Below, piece by piece: positions 1 through 12,000 of a stretch of 64,000 nucleotides of DNA. The stretch spans positions 142,417 to 206,416 of the forward strand of contig NZ_WUWG01000007.1 of the NCBI RefSeq assembly GCF_009833495.1, in the 5' to 3' direction. Below the pieces are notes generated by a model that saw nothing but the letters and a program-made list of their open reading frames with translations, ran no database searches and was not told the DNA's origin. Source of the stretch: Oceanomicrobium pacificus (GTDB lineage Bacteria; Pseudomonadota; Alphaproteobacteria; Rhodobacterales; Rhodobacteraceae). Within the stretch, counting starts at the first letter, position 1. Each line of letters starts with the position of its first letter. Both the position numbers and the translations under genes were made by a program.

Positions 1-1
1 C

Positions 2-3000
2 CAGTTCGACGCCTATTCCGGCGGCCATGCCTATATCGAGCATCTCTATGGCGACTTGGTGCTCGGCACCGTGAAGGTGAGCGGCGGGTTCGACCTGTCG
101 ATCACCTCGCGCGGGGACCTCGTGCAGGGCAGCAGCGACCAGGTGCTGACCAGCCAGTCCTATCTGTCCTTCATCGACGGGATCGCGAACAGTGATCTGG
201 GCCTGTCGGCCGGGTCCATCTCGCTGACCTCGACCAACGGCTCCATCGGGGCCTCCGGCAGCCCGATCCTGATCAATTCCGGCGACACGGGCGGCGACAC
301 GGTCACTGCCACGGCCCTGTCGGGCGAGATCCACCTGACCGAAACTGCAGGCGACCTGAAAGTCGACAGCATCACCGCGGGCGGCAATGTCAGCGTCACG
401 GTGGCGGCTGGCGATCTGCTCGATTTCAACCAGACCTCCTATGCCGACGAACGGGCCGAAGAGGCGCTCCTCAACGGTGTCTGGGGCGACATGCAGCTTC
501 TGGGCGAGGTGGATGCCGACGGCAAGCCGCTGCCCGGCAGCGCGGCATATGACAAGATCCAGGAAGCCATCGCGCGGGTCGAGAATGCGCGGCTGCAGGA
601 TTACGAGACCTACTGGGACCTGCGCAACCAGATGACGGTTGCCGAACATCAGGCGGTTCTGGCCAAGACCGGCAACATCCCGTTCGACGAAGCGGGCTAT
701 CAGGCGGCGCAGAAGGCGCGCATCCTGGCCGAGAACTCGGCCCTGACGGATGCAGAGGCTGAAACGCTCGCGGTTGCTGCGACGGCAGCGGCGCTCGCGT
801 CGCGCAACGAGCAGTATCGCACGCTCAATGCCGAGTTCGACCCGAACGGCACTGCAACCTACGATCCGGCCAATGGCGGCAAGCTCGATCAGGACCAGAT
901 CGACGCGATCACAGCCGGCATCAAGGTCTGGACCAAGGACGAGCTTCTGAACGGTATCGGTGCGGGCCTGCTGAAGCCGGTGACCGACACCAACATCACC
1001 GTTGAAGAGGCCAACATCACCGGTGCCGACATCACGCTCAACGTCGCCGGCATGGTAGGCCGAACCACGGGTGACGTGGTGGTCTTCACCAACACGGGCG
1101 ACCCGCTGGAGCGGGACGAACTGCTGATCATCGCGGCGGCCGAACGGTCCGACATCTACTTCCTCGTGACCGAGCGGTTCTCGGCCACTGTCGATTTCGA
1201 TGCGGCGAGCAACTCCATCACCCGCAGCACCGGCACCTGGCCGTCCGACCTGCGCGTCGGTCAGACGGTGCAGATCGAGGCGTCGAGCCCGAACGCGACC
1301 GAGAACGAGCAGTTCTACGTGATCGAGAGCATCTCGGGGAACGGCAAGACGATCACCTTTGCCGATACCGGCACCGCGATCGCCAAACCGGTCCTGACCG
1401 TGCTCCAGTCCGAAGTGGACGTGGATATCGTGATCTCGGCCATCGTCAACAATCCGCGCGGCGCGTCGAGCGATGCGATCATCACCGTGACGGGCGGCAA
1501 AACGCTGACCCGCACCGACGGCGGCAGCTTCCTCGGCTCGGGCAGTTCCGAAGGGTTCCAGGTCGGCGACACGATCCTTCTGTCGACGACGCCCGCCTAC
1601 ACGCCTGCGGAAACGGCGGCACAGGTGCCGACCGCGAACGCCAACAGCTCGGCGTCGCTCTATACGATCGCCTCCGTCACCGCGACGGAGATCGTGATCG
1701 TCGGTGGCGGCCTGCAGAACGAGACCGGCGTGACCATGACGGTGGACGAATATGTGCCGCTCGTCGCGGTGCAGGTCCAGCAGCGCGAGGATTTCGACAT
1801 CGACGCGACCGGCAAGGTCAGCGTGACGGCGGTCGAGGAAACCTATCTGGGGTCGGAGAGCGACATCACGCTCAACCAGGTCAATATCGGGGCTGGCGCC
1901 TCCAGCGGCGAGCTGCGGATCAAGACCTCGCAGTCGATCCTGAACGGTGCCGGCGCGACCGATACGAACAGTATCAACAACATTGTGGCCGACAATGTCG
2001 TGCTCGAAGCCGGGCAGGGCTCGATCGGCAAGCTGCGCACCAGCGGCACGCCCGAAGCGCGGATCTACATGGACCTGCGTGACGGCGGCACGATCACCGC
2101 GCGCGCGGCGGGCGATATCGTCTTCACCGAACGGACCGGCGACCTGCTGGTCTCCACCCTCTATTCCGAAGGCGGCACGGTCGATATCGAGGCGCAGGCT
2201 GGCGGCATCTTCGACGAGATCGACACGGCTTTCGTCAATATCGAGGCGCAGAACATCATCCTGCGCGCCTCGGGCGATATCGGGACGGCAGCCAATGACC
2301 TCGATATAGAGGCGACGGGCGACGATCCGAATTCGCGCATCGGCTATGTGACGGCGACGGCGGGCGGGAATATCTACCTGACCGAAACCGGCGACATGAA
2401 CATCCGCAACATCTATTCCTCGGGCGGGGCGGATACCTATGTCCGCCTGACCGCGGAAGCGGGGATCTTCGACCGGCTTGACATTGCTGATCCGACCGAC
2501 CCGGACAGCGCCGACATTGTCGGCGACACCGATGGCACGGATATCACGGGCTACAATATCGAGCTTATCTCGCGCACCAGCCAGATCGGCAACGCGCTGC
2601 AGGAAATCGACATCAACTCCACGGGCGGTGTGTTCAATTCCGCCTCGCTCTTCGGCCATACCTATGTGACCGAGACCACGGGCGACCTATTGGTCAACCA
2701 GGTCGGCACCGCCGCAGACAAGACTGCCTTCCTGACGGCCACGATGGGCTCGATCCTGAACGCGGCCGCCGTCGGCGTGTCGAACGTGACAGGCGGGCGC
2801 GCCTATCTGGTGGCCTCGAACAATATCGGTGCGGCCGACAAGCGGCTCTACACGACCATCGGCTCGATCCAGGCGGAATCCATCACCGGGTCCACCTATG
2901 TCTACAATGACGGCGCATTGCAGGCCGAGACCGAGAGCGGCACGGGTGCCGCGCTCACCTCGGGCCAGCAGATCTTCGTGACCGCGACCAGCCCGGTCAT

Positions 3001-6000
3001 CGTGTCGAACGACATCACGGCGGCGAGCGGCGATATCGTCATCATCGCCAACGAAAGCTCCGAGCTGGAATATGCAGCCGATCTGGCGCTCGACCCGACG
3101 ATCGCGAATGAAAACGACTATGACAGCGTGACGGTGAAATCCGGCGTCACCGTGACCGCGCAGGCGGGCGATATCCGCATCAAGGCGGGCGATCATGTGG
3201 TGATCGAGGCCGGCGCCACCCTGTCCGCTTCGGACGATATCGAGATCTACACCGATGTTGCGACAGCAGCGAACAACGGGATCGGCGTCAATGTCGACAG
3301 CCCGGTCATCGTCGAGGCCGACCGCGACGATGCGGATGGCGGCTACGTCACCGTGGCGGGCACCCTTGCTGCAGGCCGGTCGGTTCTGGTGAACACCGGC
3401 GCGGCCGGTCCGCTGGGCCTGACGGCCACTGAACAGCGCGACGTCATCACGGTCACCGGCACGATCACGGCAGACACGTCGATCGAGATGCGCCTCGGCG
3501 GCGACAAGGACGAGGTCTACCTGACCGGCATGACCATGATCGCACCGACGATCCTGATCGACGGCGAGGCGGGCGAGGACCTGATCCGTGTCACCGACGC
3601 GGCCGATCTGTCGGGCGTGGTGACGCTGATGGGCGGGGCCGATGTGGACCGGATCGAGGTGATCCGGCTCGACACGCACGGTGCGGGCGATCAGGTAATC
3701 CTCGACGGCGGTGCGGGTGCCGATGACCTGATGGTCCAGACCTGGGGTTCTGTCACGGGGGCTGCGGCCGGCGCGGATTATGTGATCACGGTGGCCGACA
3801 GCGGCGGCATCGACCCGATCAATGGCGCGGACACGCTCGATGTGCTCGGCACCGAGGATGAGGATGATATCTTCCTCAGCCGCGGCAATTTCGCGGCGCT
3901 CATGCACGGCACCAAGGATCAGGTGCGCGGGCTGGAATCCGGCCGTCCGACGACGGTGGAGCGGATCGACTATGACCGGTCGCTGAACGGGCGGCTCAGC
4001 CTGATCGGCCTTTCGGGCGACGATTTCTTCATCTCCGACGACAACGCCACCATCATGACGCTCGATGGCGGCCTCGGGGACGATATGTTCCAGTTCGGTC
4101 AGGTCTTCGGCTCGGAGCCGGTCGCGGGCGGCACGTTCGAGGATCCGGACAATCCGGGCAGCTTCCTGTCGAACGGAATCGCTGTGGGCGACGATATCGA
4201 CACGACGCTCACCACGCGCGGCTACCTGTCCTACGGGATCAGCTACGCCGCGACCGCCTTCGGCGGCGAGGGCGCGGACACGTTCACCGTCTACTCCAAC
4301 AAGGCGGAGCTGCGCCTCGAGGGCGAGGACGGGAACGACACGTTCATCGTGCGCGCCTTCCTGCGGGCCGAGCTCGACAGCGACGGCAATGTCCAGCAGG
4401 TCGGCCAGGGCGATGTGAAGGTCCGCGCGGGCGATGGCGACGATGCGGTTCGCTACAATGTCAACGCGCCCGTCGATATTGACGGCGGCGCGGGCTTCGA
4501 CACGGTGGTCGCGCTCGGGACCGAGGGCGATGACACGTTCGTCGTGACCGAAGACGGTGTCTTCGGCGCCGGGCTCAACATCCGTATCTCCAACGCCGAG
4601 GAAGCGTTCGAGGTGGACGGGCTCGAAGGGGATGACACGTTCTACGTGCTCTCCACCGTCGAGACGGCTGTGACCCACATCATCGGCGGGCTTGGCTCCG
4701 ACACGATCAATGTCGCGGGCGATGTGAACGATCTGGTCTATGCGGCTGAACTCGACGGCCGTGCCGGCGTGATCAACCATATCGCGGATGCGACCGATCC
4801 ACTCTACCAGGGCGTCTTCGCGCCCGGGCTCGGCACGACCGTGGCAGACGCGGTGCAGGGCAAGGTCCTGATCCGGCCAACGGGCGCGGATACCCAGGTC
4901 ACCGAGGGTGGCGCGACGGACAGCTACACGGTCGAACTGACCGAGGCGCCGGAAGTGGGCACTTGGGTCTATGTGACCGTCTCCGCGGGCATCGCCTCGC
5001 GGCAGGACAGCCGTCTGGCCGTGCCTGCGATGGCAGCGGGCACGAACATCACGCTCGATGGTGCGGTCCTGACCCGCGACACGGGCAGTTTCCATGATGA
5101 CGGGTTCGGCGACTGGCAGAACCTCGTGCTGGGCAATGCCGGGGACAATGACGGGGCCTATGGCATCCTGTCGATTTCCGCAGATGGCAAGACGATCACG
5201 TTCGACCGTGCGGTGGCGATCGACGTGACGGCTGCGACCGACACGATCACCGTGACCGGTCAGGCGGCATCGAGCGTGGAACTGCGCACGGGTGCCGGCG
5301 ACTATACGGACGGGATCGTCTTGGCCTTCAATTCCGACAATTGGAACGTGGCCCAGACGGTCGACGTGCGGGCGATCAACGATGCGGCGCAGGAAGGCGA
5401 GCGCACCGTGATGATCGGCCATGCGGTCGACAGCACGGATGCCGATTTCGACGGCGCCGCCGTGAAGAACGCGGTTATCACCGTACTCGACAATGACCTA
5501 CCGGAACTGCGCATCCTGCCGACCGGAGCGGACACGTTCCTGCATGAAGGCACAGGCGGGTCCGAGATCACCGACAGCTATGACATCGTCCTGTCGCGCA
5601 AGCCCGCACCGGGTGAAACCGTGCGTGTGACCCTGTCCGACAACAGCAATTCGGGCGATATCGACTACGCGACGCTGGTCTTCGAGTTTGACGACACGAA
5701 CTGGAACATCGCACGGACTGTCTCGCTGACGGCCGTGGCCGATGGCGTGGTCGAGAATGCCGAGCGTGTCACCATTACCCACCTGATCGAGAGCCTCGAT
5801 GCCGGTGGCGATCCGCTCGCGGGCGGCGTCTATGCCGCGGCGGATGCGGCCGAACTTGTGGCCGAACTGTCCGATGGCGACAGCAATGGCGTCATCCTGC
5901 GCGAGAGCGACGGCGAAACGCTGGTTGTCCAGAAACCGGCAGGCCAGATCACGGCGGCCGACCGCGACAGCTACGAGCTGCGCCTGACCAAGGCTCCGGC

Positions 6001-9000
6001 AGCCGGCCAGACCGTGACCCTGACCATCGTCGATGACGGGCAGACACGGATCGTGCCCTCGACCCGCGTGGTCGAGGCGACACTGGCCGACATCACGGCA
6101 GATCTGCAATTCGTCCTTGTCGATGACGGGCCGAACATGATCGTGCGCACCGATGGCGGCAATTTCCATGATGACGGGTTCCGCGCGGGCACGGTCGTGG
6201 ATATTTCCGGCACGCTCTACAACGATCTGCCCTTCGCGATCGGAGAGATTTCCGCAGATGGGTCCACACTGATCCTGTCGGGCGGCGCGCTGGTGACCGA
6301 CGAGGTCGCCACCGGCGTCGGCATGGTGATCACTGTTGCGCAGGTCACATTCGACGACAGCAACTGGGACGAGGCGGTCGAGATCACGCTCGAAGCCGAT
6401 CCGGACTATGTGCCGACGGCCCTGTCGCGGGTCACCAAACCCTTCCCGGTCGAGGATCACCTGACCGCGAAGATCCGCGGGCCGCTGGTCATCGATGGCG
6501 GGCCGACCACGGCGCGCGAGCTGAACGTGGCCGTGATGCTGCCGACCGAGCGTGACCCTGGTCCGCTCGACATCACCATCTCCACCGACGAGGTGGAACA
6601 GAATGACCGCGTGAACATCTTCAACGACGGCTCGAAGATCGACGATACCGACGGCCGGATGTTCAACACCGATGACGGCCGCCTGCATATTGACGGGCTG
6701 GGCATGGGCAGCGGCACCGTCTCCTTCGATCAGGGCGCGGGCCTGCCGACGCTCGACTATCTGAAGGGCATTTCCATCGGCACGGTGGAAATTGTCGAAG
6801 TGATGCTCGGCCAGGGGGACGACACGTTCACCATCGACGGCACGAATATCGGTTCCGACTATGACACGTCGGTTGCCGGTGCCGTGAACATGCCGATCAC
6901 GCTTGTCCATGGCGGCGGCGGGGCCGACACCATCATTATCAACGAACTGACCGTGGGCGATGATGGCGAACGCACGCTTCTGGCCATCTATGGCGACACG
7001 GATGCGGGCGGCGCGCGCTACAATTACGGCGGTGGGGTGCCGAACGGCAACGCCCTGATGTTCAACGCGCTCGAAAATCCGGCGCTGCATGGCGACACGA
7101 TCGACGCGTCCAATGTCACTTTCGATGATGCCGATGCGCTCGGCCTCGTGATCTATGGCGGTGTCGGCGACGACACGCTGATCGGCTCCGTGGGGGCCGA
7201 CCAGATCGCGGGCGGGTCCGGTACGGACACGATCCTCGGCCTTGGCGGCAACGATCACCTCTATGGGGACAATGGCGTCACGATCGACCTGGTGAGCCGC
7301 GATCTGCGCTTCCTGTCGGATGTGGATGCGGACCCGCAATACAAGTCCGCGGACACGCGGGACGCGGTGCGTGACGTGATCGACGGCGGCGCGGGCGACG
7401 ACCTGATCATCGGCGATCTGGGCGATATCGTGCAGCTTGCCGGCACCAACCGGATCGAGACGACCGGTGCGCTGGCGCGGATCGAGAGCAAGACCTATGC
7501 GACCGGCGGCAATGACTGGCTGATCGGCGGGACCGGTCAGGACATCCTGATCGGCGGCTTCGGTCAGGACCGGCTGGAGGATCTGTCGGGCGACAATATC
7601 CTGATCGGCGACAATGGGCTCGTCGACTGGACGGTGCGCGATGGAGACAATGCGAGCATCGACCTGATCGCGTCGCTGGCCTACGGCGTCGGCGATGCCG
7701 ACACGCTCATCGCGGGCGATGGCAATGACGTGCTCATCGGCGGCGCAGGCAGCGACGAGCTGACGGCGGGCGACGGCACCAATATCGTCATCGGCGACAA
7801 TGGCGCGGTGACGGGCCGCAACGGCGGGCTTCCGCTCGGTGATATCGCACTGACCCTCGACACGGTCTACACCGTGGCCGCAGGCATCGGGGCGGCCGAC
7901 ACGATCGACGGCGGCGCGGGCATCGACATCGTGCTCGGCGGCGCGGGTGGCGACATGATCACCACCGGCGACGCGGACGAGACCGGCCGCGACGTGATCT
8001 TCGGCGACCACGGGCAGATCCACTTCCGCGTGGCGCAGCCGGACGACACGGTGCCGGTTGTGCGCCTTGCGCGGTCGCTCGACTATGCGACCGGCGGAGA
8101 CGATGTGATCGCATCCGGCCACGGCGGCGACATCATCGTCGGCGGTGCGGGCGCGGATCAGTTGACCAGCGCTGGTGGCACGGACCTGATCTTCGGCGAC
8201 AACGGGTTGATGATCGGATTTGCCACGGCACCGCTTCTGGCCAATGGCGCGCTCATTTCGCTCAGCCGCGCGGTGACGGCCTCGGCCATCACCGGCAAGG
8301 GCGACCGGATCACGACCGGCGCCGGGGCTGCGATCATCTTCGGCGGCGCCGGAAATGACGAGATCACCACAACGGGCGGCGGCCTCGATGCGGCAGATAT
8401 CCTCTTCGGCGACCATGGCGACGCGCAGTTTGCCGAACCGGTGGCCGGCACGCCGCAGCCGATCGCGGTGGTCATCACCTCGACCGAGACGGAGTATGAA
8501 AGCCCCGAGGGCGCGGATGACACGATCACCGCGGGCAGCGGCGCGGACATCATCCTTGGCGGCAACGGTGCGGACGAGATCGACGCGGGCGACGGGGCGA
8601 ATATCGTCTTCGGCGACCATGGCCGCCTGTCGGGCAGCGACGATACCGACCTGTCGGAGCGCGGCCGACCGATCAGCCTGATCGACCTTGCGACCATCGC
8701 GGCGGATTTCGGCACGGGCGACATCATCCGCACCGGCATCGACGGTGACATCGTGCTCGGCGGGGCCGGTGACGATGACATCAAGGCCAACAATGGCGAC
8801 GGGCCGGGGGTCTTCGACCTCGGGAACATCCTGCTCGGCGACCATGGCGAGATGGTCTTCCTGAACCCGCAGACCGGCATCAACCACCCGAGCCTCGTGC
8901 GCAGCCTCGACCCGCGTCAGGGCGGCAAGGACCGGATCCAGTCCGGCGCCGGGCATGACCTGATCATCGGCGGCACCGGCGCGGACGAGATCTTCGCGCT

Positions 9001-12000
9001 CGGAGGCAACGACCTGATCGCGGGCGACCACGCGGAGGCCGCGGGCATCGTGGCGACCGACAGCTGGCCGCTCATGGTCGGCGGTCCGGTGACGCTGACC
9101 GCGATCCACACAGGGCTTCTTGATCTGGGCGGAGACGACCTGATCCTGTCGGGCGCGGGCGACGATTTCGTCATGGGCCAGCAGGGGTCGGACACGATCT
9201 TCGGCGGGCAGGGTGACGATGACCTGATCGGCGGTCACAATGTGGCCGACGGGACCGATGGCGCGGATGCGATCGACGGCGGGCAGGGCAATGACGTGCT
9301 GCTCGGCGACAATGGCAGCCTGCTGCGGACCGGGTCGATCTCGGACGTGCGGATGCGCGCGCTGGAAGGCACGCAGATCTACGGCACGGAAACCGATCCG
9401 GCGGCCGCGGGCGGCGCCAATGACGGCGAGGCGCTCGTCACCGACACGGCGCAGAACAATGTCCACGGCACCACGCAGCGCCAGATCACCATCTTCGACC
9501 ATTCCGACGCCACCGGCGTGCTGCGCTACGGCGCGGACTATCTGGCGGGCGGCTCCGAGGATGACATGATCCTCGGCCAGCTGGGCGACGACACGATCCA
9601 GGGCGACGGCGCGATCGACTTCGACATGAACGGCATTGCCGATGTGTTCGAGGGCAAGGGCGTCGGGGCCTTCCGTGACAGCGACGGGCTTCTGACCGTC
9701 AATGCCTCGGTCGAGGATTATGCCGGCGCAGGCCGCGACGGCGACGACTATATCGAGGGCAATGGCGGGGACGACACGGTTTTCGGCAACCTTGGCCAGG
9801 ACGATATCGTCGGCGGTTCTTCGAGCTTCTTCGACGGGCTTCGCGAGACAGCCCTGCGGCCCGATGGCGCGGACATGCTCTATGGCGGCGCCGGTCTGGC
9901 GATCACCCGCAACCATCTGGGTGCGAGCGGCACGACCGCGCATGCCCGAGATGCGGATGTGATTGCCGGCGACAATGCCAACATCATGCGCCTGACGGGC
10001 GTCAACGGGGCGGGCACGATGGCCTATCTCCGCTTCGAATATGATGTCTATGATCCAGACCTGACGATCATCCCGCGCGCGGTCGAACTGCTCGACTATA
10101 CCGAGGGCGGTCTGGACGTGAGCGCGTCTGCAGCGGGCGATATCGGCACCGCGGACGAGATCCACGGCGAGGCGGGCGACGACACGATCTACGGCCAGAT
10201 CGGCAATGACGTGCTCTTTGGTGACGGTCAGAATGACGACCTGATCGGCGGCGTCGGCCATGACTGGATTTCGGGCGGCACCGGATCGGATGGCGTGATC
10301 GGCGACGATGGCCGGATCATGACCAGCCGCAACTCCACCAGCCATGGCGAAAGCCTCTATGGCATCGACGCGCTCGATGCGGTGGACGTGCTGATGGTCT
10401 CCACCGACCAGACCGCGCTGCGCACCGTGCTCCATGAGGACGGCCAGCTGGTCAAGACGGTCAACCTGACGCCCTTCAGCACCAACCCGACGAACCCCAA
10501 CGATCCCTATTGGAGCGCAACGGATGCGTCGGACATCATCTTCGGCGGCTGGGGCTCGGATTTCCTGCATGGCGGTGTCGGTTCGGATGCGATTTCCGGC
10601 GCCGAGGCATTGCCGCTGGCGGCCCGTCCGCAGGACCATAACGGCAATATCATCAGCTTCGACACGCCCTACAATCCGGGCAACACGGCGGCGGTGAACA
10701 CGTCGACCTATGCCGGTGTTCCGTCGCCGGCGGTCCATGTGGTCTTCCTGCCGCTGCTGGAAGCCGATCTCGACCGGTCGCAGATCCGGTTCGATGCCGA
10801 TGGCAATGTCACGCTCGGCGCGGGCACCAACCCGTTCTTCCTGAACTTCGACCATACCGAAGGCCAGGTCGACACGCGGTCGGAGAATGACCTGACGTCT
10901 GACGGGGACGACCGGATCTTCGGCGATATCGGGCATGACATCCTGTTCGGCGGTACCGGACGCGACTCGATCTATGGCGGGTATGGCAACGACCTGATCC
11001 AGGCCGATGACAAGCTGGACACTGGCGGGGTCGATGCCTCCGATCCGGCGGGTCTGAACGACCTTCCGGACGAGGATATCACCTACGAGGACTTCGTCTT
11101 CGGCGGGGCCGGGCGCGACTATATGATCGCGAACACGTCGGGCGACCGTCTGGTCGACTGGTCGGGCGACTTCAACGAGTATTTCGTGCCCTACCGTTCG
11201 GCCGGTGCGCCGACAGTGATCCGCGACTATACGAGCAACCTGCACCAGTTCGTCCTGCTCTCGGGCATGTCGGACGGGGCGGACATGACCCGCGCGGACG
11301 ATGTCGACCATCTGGGCCTGTTCCACACATCGGGTGAGCCTTACGGCGAACTGGGGCTTCTGAGCGACGACGTGCCGAACCTGCCGGAATTCACCAAACA
11401 GTCGGGCGCGGGCATCCTTGCCGGCCGCGGCACGGTGAATGACGGGACGATCTTCGGCCCGCCGGTTGTGCCCTCGGGCGCACGTCTGGCCGACAGCCCG
11501 CTCGACGATTTCGGCTTCACCTTCACGCTGCCCGCGGTGACCGGCATCTATGCGGGCGATGCGACGACGATCAACCGTCCGATCCTGGCCGACACCGGCG
11601 CGTCGCGGCCCAACGTGCTGCGGATCAACGACTTCTTCGTGCAGTCCGACATCATCCTTCGGGTCGGGCCGAAAGTGCAGGTCTCCGGCGCGCCGTCCAA
11701 CACGGTCGTCACCTACACGTATGACGAGGATACGGGCGAGTTCGTCGAGGATGCGACGCCGCGCACGCCGGTCGTGACCGGCACCGTGGCAGTGCTTGAA
11801 TTCTTCGATGCCGACGGCGAGCTTTTCGCCTATGTCGACGAGTTCGGCGGGCTCTGGATCATCGATGATCTGGAGGACAATCCGGATGGCAAGAAGGACC
11901 GCGAGACCGCGCCCGGCACACCGGACGAAATCGAGGATGACTGGCTCCTCGAAACCACGCTCGGGATGACGGGGATGGTTGCCCTTCCGGGTCTGCGCAA

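Noticed and set aside
7100..11110. Dense short DNA repeats that might suggest a CRISPR-like or satellite array
   Set aside because: The repeats follow codons for GGxGxDxLxGG and keep the reading frame, with variable third bases. They are protein repeats, not a DNA array.
2687..11326. Very long minus-strand open frames of 911 and 1942 residues opposite the giant gene
   Set aside because: They are antisense shadows of a GC-rich repetitive coding strand. Their products are rich in Arg/His/Asp with no recognisable domain, and the plus-strand frame has clear repeats and function.
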